Below are positions 23,846 to 32,422 of a stretch of DNA of 64,000 nucleotides, piece by piece. The translations under genes and the position numbers were made by a program. The first letter of the stretch is position 1; the number at the start of each line of letters is the position of its first letter. The notes beneath the pieces are model-generated. The model saw only the letters and a program-made list of their open reading frames with translations. It had not been told where the DNA came from and ran no database searches. Source of the stretch: Methanothrix harundinacea (lineage in GTDB: Archaea > Halobacteriota > Methanosarcinia > Methanotrichales > Methanotrichaceae); NCBI GenBank assembly GCA_002506535.1, contig DAXT01000006.1:1-64000 (forward strand). The letters are read 5' to 3'.

Positions 23846-25418
23846 TGTAGATCTGATCGAACTCCAGGGGGTCTGCGGTGATGTTGGACCAGAGGATGAT
23901 GGTGCTGTTGGTCCGGCTGACCCGATAGTCTTTGTCGTAGACGAGGACCGACGACTCGTAACCTTCGGGTATCGCCAGGTTGAAGGTGACGGGGACGAGG
24001 ACGTACTCGTCGGTGAGGGCCACCGAGACGCTGGCGTTGTTGCTGGAGACGAGCTGGATGATGGTGTTGTTGGTGTAATATATGGTGACGATCCCGCCGG
24101 TGGCGCTGATGCTCTTGTCCACATCCGGCGGGAGGACGAGCTCCACCTTGCTCTCCAGCCCCTTGGGATTGGTTATCTCCAGGTTCATGTATGTGCTTCC
24201 TGAGGCGTTGGTCAGGTAGGCGGAATAGCTGACGAAATCCGACGGCGGAGCCGGGATCGCCGGAGGCTCCGGCGTCCCGGGCGACCATAAATAAATGCCT
24301 GATACGATGAGTAGGATGGCGATGCCGGCGAGGAGGAGGGCCTTTTTTTCTCTCCACCAGCCTCCATGTACCTCATCCGGCTTCTTCGATGGAGCTGGGA
24401 CCCTTATTGCCGGTCCCGTCACCTTCTCTGCCGGAGGCTTTCTATCCTGCCCGGAGGCCTTTCCATCACTTTCCCTCGCCCCCATATCGGCGGCTTCGCC
24501 CCCTGCCTTCGCCTCAGGCTCTTCCATCTCGACGAAGGTCTCCTCTCCGGGGGGCTCAAACTCCCCCCCCTCCTTCTTCTCTTCGACCGCCTCTTGCGGG
24601 GATGCAAGTTCCTCCGGGGGGGCGCCCGTGGCCATCGGTTCCTCCATCCTATCGGCCGAGACTCCGGCGATGGCCTCGGTTCCGATCGTATTCGCCTCGA
24701 TCCGCAGGCCAGGCTCATCCTCGCCGCCGGGGGCTTCCTCAGCCTTCTTCTCCGGCGCCGCCCCTTCATCGCGGGGCTCACCCGACGGCGCAACCGGTTC
24801 CGTCGGGAGGGGTACTGCCTCTTGCGACCCATCCCCTTCGACCTCTGAGGGTGGCCGGGGGGGCTGAGGTTCCGGCTCCGAAAGATCCCCGGATTCGACC
24901 TCCAGATCAGGGGGCATCTCCTCATCCTCGCCCCCGGCCTCCTCGGACCGCTGGCCTGCCGAGGGCTTATCCCTCCTCGGCAGGACGACGGCGCCGTTCT
25001 CCAGGTCCAGTATGAGGTCTGTATACGTTCCCGTCTCGTCGGCGAAGCTTCTCGCCTTCGGTATCAGATAGGATATCCCGGAGATCTTCACCTCTTCGAA
25101 GAACCCTGTGGACCTCATCAGCCGGTCCTTGTAGGCGTAGATTGCTCCGCTCTCCATCCTCGACTCGATCTCGCTCAAGCTCGGGAAGCGGTCCTCTTCC
25201 GCCGAGACCTCCTTTGTAGCCCTGGCATAAGCCTCGAAGAATACCCGGCTCATCCTGTTGAGGCGGTTGGTATACCGCCGGTCGAAGAGGAAGGAGAAGC
25301 TCTCGCCAGCCACCACCTCCCTCTCCGCCGCGACCTCGCGCCAGACCGAGTACGAAACGTCCATCGGAGGTAGAAAAGCATGCGCCATGATAAGTATTTT
25401 TGTATCCTCCCTCCCCAT
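23748..25418 (-). CDS. Hypothetical single-pass membrane protein with acidic Pro-rich linker
   Basis: The 556-aa protein has four parts. Residues 1-150 form a folded N-terminal domain (VSYSVWREVAAEREVVAGES, YTNRLNRMSRVFFEAYARA, FFEEVKISGISYLIPKARS). Residues about 150-340 are a low-complexity linker rich in Glu, Pro and Ala. A transmembrane helix follows at about 360-378 (KALLLAGIAILLIVSGIYLW). An external domain of about 170 residues is rich in Asn/Thr with N-glycosylation sequons (NASGS, NNTI, NATA). The topology is probably N-in, C-out. I recognise no family. ATG 25418 or 25388 are possible starts. The last 98 nt overlap the start of taw2. Confidence 0.75.
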   Translation of the reverse strand: MGREDTKILIMAHAFLPPMDVSYSVWREVAAEREVVAGESFSFLFDRRYTNRLNRMSRVFFEAYARATKEVSAEEDRFPSLSEIESRMESGAIYAYKDRLMRSTGFFEEVKISGISYLIPKARSFADETGTYTDLILDLENGAVVLPRRDKPSAGQRSEEAGGEDEEMPPDLEVESGDLSEPEPQPPRPPSEVEGDGSQEAVPLPTEPVAPSGEPRDEGAAPEKKAEEAPGGEDEPGLRIEANTIGTEAIAGVSADRMEEPMATGAPPEELASPQEAVEEKKEGGEFEPPGEETFVEMEEPEAKAGGEAADMGARESDGKASGQDRKPPAEKVTGPAIRVPAPSKKPDEVHGGWWREKKALLLAGIAILLIVSGIYLWSPGTPEPPAIPAPPSDFVSYSAYLTNASGSTYMNLEITNPKGLESKVELVLPPDVDKSISATGGIVTIYYTNNTIIQLVSSNNASVSVALTDEYVLVPVTFNLAIPEGYESSVLVYDKDYRVSRTNSTIILWSNITADPLEFDQIYNAKRASGGTGTEAAGPENATASLPAGPPGPQT

Positions 25419-25508
25419 CGATATGGATGATATGGGGGCGTGGAGGTCTCACGTAGCTCTTACATGAAAGCTACCTTTAAATTCATCAGGCCCCAAACCT
25501 CGGGTTTG

Positions 25509-25883
25509 ATGAAGACGCTTCTTATAGCGCCGGTCCTCCTGGCCTTTCTGGTGGTGGGGATCCACGTGGATCAGGGGCTGGACCGCTACAATGTGGGTGT
25601 GGGGGAAGATGTTCTGGTGACCCTCCTCCTCGGAAACACCGGGGAGTCGTCCCTGGACGTCAGCGTAGTTCCGGGGGCGCCCGACGGGCTTACAGTCCTC
25701 GATCCCGGCGTCAGGACAGCGAAGATACCGCCGGGAACCTCGGCTTATATCGACTATCCGGTGAGGGGCGAGAGCCCCGGCCAGTACGCCATATCATCCC
25801 AGGTGATCTACACCGACGAAGAGGGAAGGTCCCGCCATATCAGGTGCGGTGATAGAAACGGCTGGCCCCTCATCGTCAGCTAG
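25509..25883 (+). CDS. Small secreted protein with CARDB/NEW3-like beta domain
   Basis: The protein of about 124 aa starts MKTLLIAPVLLAFLVVGIHV, a signal peptide, and continues with a single domain: YNVGVGEDVLVTLLLGNTGE, SLDVSVVPGAPDGL and PPGTSAYIDYPVRG. This is the pattern of archaeal Ig-like repeats that handle asymmetric strand packing (CARDB/NEW3 style). The frame is open from 25440. A TATA-like CTTTAAAT at about 25471 places transcription start close to ATG 25509; ATG 25464 is an alternative. The 3' end overlaps pyrE convergently by 8 nt. Confidence 0.7.
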   Translation: MKTLLIAPVLLAFLVVGIHVDQGLDRYNVGVGEDVLVTLLLGNTGESSLDVSVVPGAPDGLTVLDPGVRTAKIPPGTSAYIDYPVRGESPGQYAISSQVIYTDEEGRSRHIRCGDRNGWPLIVS

Positions 25884-26430
25884 ATGGGCCTTCTCCAATC
25901 AGATCCGACCTCGTGAATATCGATTTGAGGGCGTATCCTATCTCGGCGAGCCTCTCCTTTCCCCCCTCCTCCCGGTCGAGGACGGCGAGGACCTGGACCG
26001 GCTGGTAGCCCTCGTTCTTCAGCCGCTCGATCGACTTTATCAGAGACGAGCCGGTGGTGACGACGTCGTCGACGACAGCCACCTTCGACCCCCTGGGAAG
26101 GGAGGGTCCCTCAACGAACTTTCCGGTCCCGTGCCCCTTAGCCTCCTTTCTTATGATCAGCGCCGATAGGTCTCTGCCTTCGAGGTGGCCGACGATGGAT
26201 ACGGCCGTTACTATCGGGTCTGCCCCCAGGGTCATCCCGGCGACGGCCGCCGCCTCAGGGTCGATCATATCGAGGAGGAGCCTTCCTGTCAGGTAAGCCC
26301 CCTCCGGATGGAGGACGACCTCTCGGGCGTCGACGTAGTAGTCGCTCACCTTCCCCGAGGAGAGGGTGATCTTCCCCACCCGCAGCGCCCTCGTCCTCAG
26401 AAGCTCCAAAAGCCTCTCTCTCTCTTCCAT
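25876..26430 (-). CDS. pyrE: Orotate phosphoribosyltransferase
   Basis: The 184-aa enzyme converts orotate and PRPP to orotidine 5'-phosphate in pyrimidine synthesis. Hallmarks are LSSGKVSDYYVDAREV near the N-terminus, GMTLGADPI, the lysine loop IRKEAKGHGTGKFVEG and the PRPP-binding motif VAVVDDVVTTGSSL. Length is typical. ATG 26430 directly precedes MEERERLL. A phosphoesterase gene lies 35 nt upstream on the same strand and may be co-transcribed. Confidence 0.94.
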   Translation of the reverse strand: MEERERLLELLRTRALRVGKITLSSGKVSDYYVDAREVVLHPEGAYLTGRLLLDMIDPEAAAVAGMTLGADPIVTAVSIVGHLEGRDLSALIIRKEAKGHGTGKFVEGPSLPRGSKVAVVDDVVTTGSSLIKSIERLKNEGYQPVQVLAVLDREEGGKERLAEIGYALKSIFTRSDLIGEGPSS

Positions 26431-26465
26431 GATTTGGAGGACGCTGGCCGGGGATATAACCGTTT

Positions 26466-27248
26466 TCAGCGCCTCCTTCCCGTCCTCTCCGCCTGGACAG
26501 CCCTCACCCTCTGCAGCCTCCCCAGGTCGGTCCCGTCCAGTAGGTAGACCCTTCCCTCCTCGAGGCGGACGATCCTGGGGAGGGGCCCCCTCTCCTCCCG
26601 GGATGGGGAGTCGAGGGGGTAGCCGCCGCAGAGGGGGTTATATGCGGGGACGATAGTCACCTCGGGGCCTGGTATCTTTCGGCCGTACCCCTCAGAGAGC
26701 CCATCCGGCGAGAGGGGGGCCCTCACCCATGCCCTCTCGGGGGGGCCGGAGCCGATCCGGTCGGCCAGCCTCACCGCTGGATGGAGGTGGGAGGCCACCA
26801 GGACCTCCGCCTCGAAGACGGCGGGGTCTGGCCAGGTATGGCCGTGGAAGTATCCGGCCCCGTCGATGACGACCCCCGTAGCTGGGTGGACGTCGACCTC
26901 CTGGGGCGCGAGGTCCGATAGGCCGACGTCGTGGTTTCCGAGGACGACCTCGACTCTGGTGAAATCGGTCAGGGACTTGAGAAATGCGGGGACCTCGCTC
27001 TTCTCCTGAAAAGAATTCCAGGGGAGGTTGTGCTTGACGTCCCCCAGGAGGAGGAGCCGGTCGGCAGAGACCTCTTCGACCCGGGCAACGAGCCCCTCCA
27101 GCATCTTGCCGGTCTGGCTGGGGACGCTGGCGCCGCCGATCCAGAGGTGGTGCTCGATCCCTATGTGGAGGTCGGCTGCCACCAGGACCCTCTCGCCCCC
27201 CTCCACCAGGAGGAGGGGCTCGTCTGGGATCGGCCTTGCAATCGTCAT
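26466..27248 (-). CDS. Metallophosphoesterase (COG1407 type)
   Basis: The 260-aa protein carries calcineurin-like phosphoesterase motifs in order: LVAADLHIGIEHHLW, LLLLGDVKHNLPW, VVLGNHDVGL, GYFHGHTWPD and a late SHLHPAVRL. These provide the two-metal site ligands. It resembles the archaeal COG1407 group, often found near DNA helicase genes and of unknown substrate. The start ATG at 27248 fits the family N-terminus. Confidence 0.88.
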   Translation of the reverse strand: MTIARPIPDEPLLLVEGGERVLVAADLHIGIEHHLWIGGASVPSQTGKMLEGLVARVEEVSADRLLLLGDVKHNLPWNSFQEKSEVPAFLKSLTDFTRVEVVLGNHDVGLSDLAPQEVDVHPATGVVIDGAGYFHGHTWPDPAVFEAEVLVASHLHPAVRLADRIGSGPPERAWVRAPLSPDGLSEGYGRKIPGPEVTIVPAYNPLCGGYPLDSPSREERGPLPRIVRLEEGRVYLLDGTDLGRLQRVRAVQAERTGRRR

Positions 27249-27272
27249 CGGAAGGGGTTATGCCTCAAGGGA

Positions 27273-27707
27273 TTATATCACCATCTCTTCCAGGGCTCTA
27301 TCCAGCTCGGCGAGGAGCCCAGAAACGTCCTTCACCACCGCCCGGCAGGATAGCTCGATCATCAGGTTAACGGTAGACTCGGGGGCCTCTCCAGCCTTCC
27401 TGATGTCGGTCCTGATCCCGATCGCCCTCCTGCCGAAGAGGGCGTAGTGATACCCCACCTCCCAGGCGGTCCCGTCGTCGACCTGGGCGCCGTCGAGGAT
27501 CGCCACCATAAGGGGCGACCTCCTCAGAGCAGCATGGTTCGCCTCGAAGATCTCCACGATCGTCCCGGAGGCGGTCTCGAAGGGCCAGACGACCTCGACC
27601 CTCTCCCCCAGGGCCGCCTCGATCTCCCCTTTGATATATCCGGCCCCCTCGATCTCGGACCTGGAGAAGAGGGGGCCCGCGAGGTATACGGATATCTTCT
27701 CGCCCAT
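27273..27707 (-). CDS. Nucleoside 2-deoxyribosyltransferase family protein
   Basis: The protein of about 144 aa opens EKISVYLAGPLFSRSEI, the family's first strand with the AGPLF motif. It has a central AILDGAQVDDGTAWEVGYHY (catalytic Glu and Asp region) and IGIRTDIRKAG. Such enzymes exchange or hydrolyse the base of 2'-deoxynucleosides, and some archaeal members act on dNMPs. GAGGGGAAG precedes ATG 27707; the TTG at 27725 is less likely. It lies between lysS and the phosphoesterase on the same strand, a possible nucleotide-salvage grouping with pyrE and dCMP deaminase nearby. Confidence 0.85.
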   Translation of the reverse strand: MGEKISVYLAGPLFSRSEIEGAGYIKGEIEAALGERVEVVWPFETASGTIVEIFEANHAALRRSPLMVAILDGAQVDDGTAWEVGYHYALFGRRAIGIRTDIRKAGEAPESTVNLMIELSCRAVVKDVSGLLAELDRALEEMVI

Positions 27708-27749
27708 CTTCCCCTCCCCTCTCAAATCTTCTCCAAGACCCTGTCCGAT

Positions 27750-29243
27750 CTAGTCGGCGGAGGCGGCGACGAGCCTCTCCCTCACGAACTCTGCGTCGAG
27801 GGACGCCAGAAACCATCCCGCCTTAGGCCCCTGCTTCTGTCCCAGGAAGGCGACGTAGATCGCCTCGAAGAGCTTCTTTGCGTCCAGGCCCCTCTCCTCG
27901 GCGACGGCGTAGACCTCGTTATGGATCTCCTCGCCGCCCTTCCCCCCGAGCCTCTCCGCCAGGAGGCCGAGAGCACCCTTCAACTCCGTATCGAGGTTCT
28001 TGGCCTTCGCTGGAAGCGTCTCCTGGAGGACGAACTTGACGAAGGGGGGTGCGTACCGGTCGAGCCATGCCCTGACGTTGGCGGCCCGGGAGAGGATCCG
28101 TTCGCGGTCGGTGATATCGTAGCCGCTCCGGTCCAGGACGACGAAGAGCTGGTCGGGGTCGCCGCCGGCGATCTGGACCGCCGTCACCATATGCCTGTAG
28201 GGGATGGGGGCCGCCTCCTCTCCCCCGATCCGGGATAGCTCCAGGGCCCTCTCCTCTCCAGCCCGCCGGTCGTAATCCTCGATGAGGTTCAGGAGGGGTA
28301 GGCCTGGATCGAACTCGATATGCTTCTCCGGCTTCGTCCTGATGATGAGGTAGCGGAGGACCTCCGGCGGGACGACGTCCAGCATATCCCTTATCGTCAC
28401 GACGATCCCAGTGGAGGAGTGCATCGCCCCCTTCCCCTTCAGGTGGATCCACTCGTAGACGACCGGGTAAGGGGCTGGGCGGCGGTAGACCTCCTCAGAG
28501 ATCCTCTTTCCCGTATCGTAAGAGCCCCCGGCGGTGGCGTGGTCTTTGCCGAAGGGCTCCACGGTGACGTCGAGGATCGACCACCGGGCTGGCCAGTCTA
28601 CCCTCCAGGCGAGCTTCCCCCCGCCCCTGAAGGAGGCGGTCCCCTCATGGCCGCAACGGCAGACGTAATCGGCCGTCTCGCCCTCGAGGTCGAAGGCTAC
28701 GACCCGGGTGGAGTTCAGCCTGCCGCACTCCGCGCATATCGCGTCCAGGGGGCACCAGCCGGCGGGAAGGTCCCTCCCGGAGACCTCCGTGAGGATCCGG
28801 GCGATATCTTCCCTCTTTTCGAGGGCGGTCTTGATCGCATCGACGTATAGGCCGTCCTTGTACATCCTGTCCGCCCGATATACCTCGGGGCGGATCCCAA
28901 GCCTCTCCAGAGAGTCGAAGAAGGGCAGCAAGAAGTGGTCTGCGTAGCTTGCGCAGCACCCTTCGGGGCATGGGATCTCCGATAAGGGCTTTCCCACGTG
29001 GACCTCGAAGCTCTTGGGAAGGAAGGGGTAGAGCCGCCGGAGGGGGTCGTAGCTGTCGGCGACGTATATCAGCCGGGCGCCGACCCCCCGGTCCAGGAGC
29101 GCCCGGTAGACGGCGTCGGCGGTCATCACCTCCCGCATGTTGCCCAGGTGGATCTGGCCTGAGGGGGTGATCCCCGTCGCCACCGTCTGGGGGCCCTCGC
29201 CTGCGAGCTTATCCGCCGCCACGTCGGCCCAGTGAATCGTCAT
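27750..29243 (-). CDS. lysS: Class I lysine--tRNA ligase
   Basis: The 497-aa enzyme is the archaeal class I LysRS, unrelated to the class II enzyme of most bacteria. It begins MTIHWADVAADKLAGEG with the HIGH-like TPSGQIHLGNMRE. It has PCPEGCCASYADHFL and the zinc-type pairs CPLDAICAECGR and CRCGHEG. The KMSKS equivalent is KGKGAMHSSTG, near residue 280. The C-terminal alpha-helical anticodon domain includes FLGQKQGPKAGWFLASLD. Open frame extends to 29702, but homology starts at ATG 29243. It attaches lysine to tRNA-Lys. Confidence 0.95.
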   Translation of the reverse strand: MTIHWADVAADKLAGEGPQTVATGITPSGQIHLGNMREVMTADAVYRALLDRGVGARLIYVADSYDPLRRLYPFLPKSFEVHVGKPLSEIPCPEGCCASYADHFLLPFFDSLERLGIRPEVYRADRMYKDGLYVDAIKTALEKREDIARILTEVSGRDLPAGWCPLDAICAECGRLNSTRVVAFDLEGETADYVCRCGHEGTASFRGGGKLAWRVDWPARWSILDVTVEPFGKDHATAGGSYDTGKRISEEVYRRPAPYPVVYEWIHLKGKGAMHSSTGIVVTIRDMLDVVPPEVLRYLIIRTKPEKHIEFDPGLPLLNLIEDYDRRAGEERALELSRIGGEEAAPIPYRHMVTAVQIAGGDPDQLFVVLDRSGYDITDRERILSRAANVRAWLDRYAPPFVKFVLQETLPAKAKNLDTELKGALGLLAERLGGKGGEEIHNEVYAVAEERGLDAKKLFEAIYVAFLGQKQGPKAGWFLASLDAEFVRERLVAASAD

Positions 29244-29280
29244 GGCCTCTCCATCGATCGAGATAGTGATATTAACTTTC

Positions 29281-29400
29281 CGCCTTCGCTCTCTTCGAGG
29301 AATAGAATAGAAGATGAGAGGAGATGAGAGAAGAGGAGATACGTGAAGGATACGTGAAGGGGAGATTAGGTAAGAGAAGAATAAGAGAGATATAGCCGCG
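29281..29400. repeat. Purine-rich GAGATGAGAGA-type low-complexity spacer
   Basis: The spacer between divergent lysS and the dCMP deaminase gene is almost all A and G on the plus strand, with imperfect repeats such as AGATGAGAGG/AGATGAGAGA and ATACGTGAAGG repeated twice (about 29339-29358). It must contain both promoters, but no clear TATA box stands out apart from GAGAGATATAGCC near 29385-29397. Confidence 0.5.
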
Positions 29401-29415
29401 GCCCAATCTCCTTTC

Positions 29416-29880
29416 ATGGCCAGACCTTCCCTCGACGAGTACTTCATGAAGATATCATCGGTGGTGGCCACCAGGTCCACGTGTCTGCGCCACAACGTCG
29501 GCGCCGTCCTGGTGAGGGACAAGAGGATCCTCTCCACCGGGTACAACGGGGCGCCGACGGGCATCTCCCACTGCTTCGAGGTAGGATGCCGCCGCGAGAA
29601 CGTCGAGAGCGGATACCGCCACGAGCTCTGCCGCGCCGTCCACGCCGAGCAGAACGCCATCATCCAGGCGGCGATCCACGGCGTCAGCACCAGCGGCGCC
29701 ACCCTCTATTGCACCCACCAGCCCTGCATCCTCTGCGCCAAGATCATCATAAACTCTCAGATCCGGCGGGTCGTCTTCGGAAACCCCTACCCCGACGACG
29801 AGGCGCTCCGGTTTCTGGAGGAGGCGGGGGTGGAGGTGGTGATGATCCCCTGTTGCGCCCCCCTCCCAGCGGAGGGGTGA
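29416..29880 (+). CDS. Deoxycytidylate deaminase
   Basis: The 154-aa zinc enzyme deaminates dCMP to dUMP, feeding thymidylate synthesis. It has the allosteric-type N-terminus ISSVVATRSTCLRHNVGAVL and GYNGAPTGISHC. The catalytic HAEQNAIIQAA supplies His and the proton-shuttle Glu, and TLYCTHQPCILCAKIII gives the P-C-x2-C zinc ligands. ATG 29416 is the first codon of the conserved region. Together with the deoxyribosyltransferase and pyrE it forms a loose pyrimidine cluster. Confidence 0.93.
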   Translation: MARPSLDEYFMKISSVVATRSTCLRHNVGAVLVRDKRILSTGYNGAPTGISHCFEVGCRRENVESGYRHELCRAVHAEQNAIIQAAIHGVSTSGATLYCTHQPCILCAKIIINSQIRRVVFGNPYPDDEALRFLEEAGVEVVMIPCCAPLPAEG

Positions 29881-29945
29881 AGGTCTTCGCCTCCGCTCCC
29901 CTCTCCATCTTCGATCTATCTTCTGATATTCCTGATCTATACAGT

Positions 29946-29994
29946 GATGTCTCGTGATCTATCCCGTGATGCCTCGTGATCTATCTTCTGATCG
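29946..29994 (+). repeat. Short direct repeats upstream of lysA
   Basis: TCTCGTGATCTATC and CTCGTGATCTATC-type copies occur about 20 nt apart, with related TGATCTAT and CTGATATTCCTGATC words just before. The array lies 60-110 nt upstream of the lysA ATG and could be a binding-site array or slippage product. Confidence 0.4.
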
Positions 29995-30052
29995 TCTAGT
30001 CTTTCGGCGGCCACGAAAAGATTTTACGCTCCCGGCCCCCACATCTGGTCCT

Positions 30053-31336
30053 ATGTTCGGGACGAAGGATCATCTGAGGGCGGAAGACGGCGACCTCACC
30101 ATCGACGGCGTCGACGTGGTGGACCTCGCCGAGGTCTTCGGGACCCCCCTCTATGTTACGAGCGAGAGGCGGCTGAGGGAGAACGCGAGGGCTTATAGAA
30201 AGGCCTTCCCGGAGGCTGACGTCTATTTCGCCGTCAAGGCCAACGGGAGCCTCGCCCTCCTCCGGATTTTGGCGGACGAGGGGCTGGGAGCCGACGTCTT
30301 CTCCGCCGGGGAGCTAAACCTGGTGAGGATGGCGGGGATCCCAGGAGAGAAGATCCTCTTCAACGGCAACTCCAAGAGCCTCGAGGAGCTGGAGATGGCC
30401 GTCGAGGCGGGCGTCAGGGTATCAGCAGACTCCTCCGATGAGCTCCTCATCTTATCTGAGGTCGCCTCGCAGATGGGGGAGGAGGCGGAGGTCGCCTTCC
30501 GGGTCAACCCCGACGTATCAGCCAAGACCCACCCCAAGATCGCCACCGGCCTGAAGACCTCCAAGTTCGGGATCCCCTGGCAGGAGATCGTCGAGGTCTA
30601 CAGGACCGCCATGGGCCTGGAAGGGGTGAAGCCCGTCGGCCTCCACTGCCACATAGGCTCCCAGATCCTGGACGTCTCCCCCTTCGTCGACGCTGCGGCG
30701 AAGATGATGGAGCTAGCCGGCGAAATCGTTGATCTCGGCGGCGAGATCGAGATGATGGACTTCGGCGGGGGCCTGGGCATCGCCTACGCCCCTGATACCC
30801 GGGCGCCGACGCCGTACGAGCTGGCCGCCGGGATCCTCCCCGTCTTTGAGGTGGGGTGCAAAAGGCTCGGCATAAGCCCGCGGATGGTCCTGGAGCCCGG
30901 CCGGTCCATCGTCGCCGACTCCACCCTCTTCGTCACGGGGGTGAACGTCGTCAAGAGGGCCCACGTCAACTTCGTCGGCGTCGACGCCGGATTCAACCTC
31001 CTGGCTCGTCCGATGCTCTACGACGCCTACCACCACGCCGTCGTCGCCAACAAGATGGATTTGGAGGCGGTCGGCAAGTACACCGTTGTAGGACCGATCT
31101 GCGAGAGCGGCGACGTCCTCGCCAGGGATAGGGACCTCCCGGAGGTGGAGAGGGGCGACATCATAGCGATGCTTGACGCCGGTGCCTACGGCTTCTCCAT
31201 GGCCTCGGTCTACAACGGCCAGCCCCGCTGCCCCGAGGTCCTGGTGAACGAAGGCGGTGCGGAGCTGATCCGCCGGGGGGAGGATGAAAGCGCCCTCCTG
31301 GCGGGGCAGATCGTCCCGGCGAGGCTCCTCAGATAA
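30053..31336 (+). CDS. lysA: Diaminopimelate decarboxylase
   Basis: The protein of about 427 aa catalyses the last step of lysine synthesis, decarboxylating meso-diaminopimelate with pyridoxal phosphate. The PLP lysine is in DVYFAVKANGS. Other signatures are GLHCHIGSQI, MDFGGGLGIAY for phosphate binding, LEPGRSIVA, and CESGDVLARDR with DAGAYGFSMAS from the active-site loop of the partner subunit. Open frame runs back to 29954, but MFGTKDHLRAEDG is the natural N-terminus, so ATG 30053 is chosen. The radical SAM gene follows within about 10 nt, likely in the same transcript. PLP supply may come from pdxST at 38.9 kb. Confidence 0.95.
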   Translation: MFGTKDHLRAEDGDLTIDGVDVVDLAEVFGTPLYVTSERRLRENARAYRKAFPEADVYFAVKANGSLALLRILADEGLGADVFSAGELNLVRMAGIPGEKILFNGNSKSLEELEMAVEAGVRVSADSSDELLILSEVASQMGEEAEVAFRVNPDVSAKTHPKIATGLKTSKFGIPWQEIVEVYRTAMGLEGVKPVGLHCHIGSQILDVSPFVDAAAKMMELAGEIVDLGGEIEMMDFGGGLGIAYAPDTRAPTPYELAAGILPVFEVGCKRLGISPRMVLEPGRSIVADSTLFVTGVNVVKRAHVNFVGVDAGFNLLARPMLYDAYHHAVVANKMDLEAVGKYTVVGPICESGDVLARDRDLPEVERGDIIAMLDAGAYGFSMASVYNGQPRCPEVLVNEGGAELIRRGEDESALLAGQIVPARLLR

Positions 31337-31346
31337 GGTGCGCCTC

Positions 31347-32339
31347 TTGGGTACAGCAGATATGGCCGCCTTCAACCCCCGGATCGCCGCAAAAGCCCTC
31401 CTCCAGATGAGGGTGAGGAAGAGGCCCTTTGTCCTATCCCACGGGATCACCGCTCGGTGCAACCTCCGCTGCCCCTTCTGCGAGTTTTGGCGGAAGCCCG
31501 GCCCGGAGATGACGACCGATGCCGTCATCGCCATGCTGGATGACGCCAGATCCTTCGGGATCGGCGTCTACAACGCCTGGACGGCGGAGCCGCTCCTCCG
31601 GCCCGACCTTCCTCTCATCCTACGCCACGCCAGGTCCCTTGGGATGGTCACATCCCTCATCACCAACGGCCTCCTACTCTCCGAGAGGATCGGCGACCTA
31701 TCCGACCTCGACCTCCTCTCGGTATCCGTCGACGGGATCGACTCCTATAGAGAGATCCGGGGCGTCTCAGTCGAGCCGGTCCTCGATGGGATCAGGGCCG
31801 CCCGGGAGGCGGGCCACGCTGTTCTGATGAACTGCGTCATCAGCAGAAAGAACCTATCAGAGCTTGCGGACCTCGTCGATCTCGCCTCGGATATGGGGGC
31901 CCAGATCTCCTTCGAGCCGCTCCACGAGGCCCCGGAGGTCGAGGGGCGGGTCTGGGACGATTACGGTATCGGCGAGCCGCAGATCCCCGCCTACAGGCGG
32001 TCGGTGGACCGGCTCATCGAGCTGAAGAAGAGGGGCGGCCCCATCATAAACTCCCTGACCTACCTGCGGATGGTCCGGGACCGAAGGCCCGACTTCAGGT
32101 GCCACGGACCCCAGATCGTCCTATCCGTCTCCTCCGACGGGACGGTCCAGACCTGCCGGGTCCATAAAGAGCCCCTGGGCAACGTCTCCGACGGCCTCGC
32201 CCGGGTCTGGGAGTCCTCGAAGAAGAGACGGAAGGAGATCGTCCGGGGGTGCGATGGCTGCCTCTTCTTCGGCTACGTCGAGAACAGCCTCCTCTACGAC
32301 TTGCGGCCTGAGGTATTGGCCCATTATCGGTGGATCTGA
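31347..32339 (+). CDS. Radical SAM protein downstream of lysA
   Basis: The protein of about 330 aa has the cluster motif ITARCNLRCPFCEFW (C-x3-C-x2-C). Glycine-rich and strand features of the TIM-barrel follow: VYNAWTAEPLLRPD, SLITNGLLLSERI and LSVSVDGIDSYREIRG. A cysteine-bearing C-terminal region (CHGPQIVLSVSSDG, TCRVHKEPLGNV, CDGCLFFGYVE) resembles SPASM/twitch auxiliary cluster sites. The modified substrate is unknown. TTG 31347 (AAGGTG upstream) or ATG 31362 may be the start. It is tightly linked to lysA, so a lysine- or peptide-related role is possible but unproven. Confidence 0.85.
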   Translation: MGTADMAAFNPRIAAKALLQMRVRKRPFVLSHGITARCNLRCPFCEFWRKPGPEMTTDAVIAMLDDARSFGIGVYNAWTAEPLLRPDLPLILRHARSLGMVTSLITNGLLLSERIGDLSDLDLLSVSVDGIDSYREIRGVSVEPVLDGIRAAREAGHAVLMNCVISRKNLSELADLVDLASDMGAQISFEPLHEAPEVEGRVWDDYGIGEPQIPAYRRSVDRLIELKKRGGPIINSLTYLRMVRDRRPDFRCHGPQIVLSVSSDGTVQTCRVHKEPLGNVSDGLARVWESSKKRRKEIVRGCDGCLFFGYVENSLLYDLRPEVLAHYRWI

Positions 32340-32422
32340 ACCGCTGGCGGAATATCGGGGGCCCAGCCCTTATTCTCCGGAATATCGAGGGAAAAAGGAT
32401 GTATCGGCAGAGGGGCGGGGGA

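Noticed and set aside
22832..24124. 430-aa reading of taw2
   Set aside because: The first 93 codons lie over the upstream membrane-protein gene in another frame and are Ser/Pro/Thr noise; the family N-terminus begins at ATG 23845.
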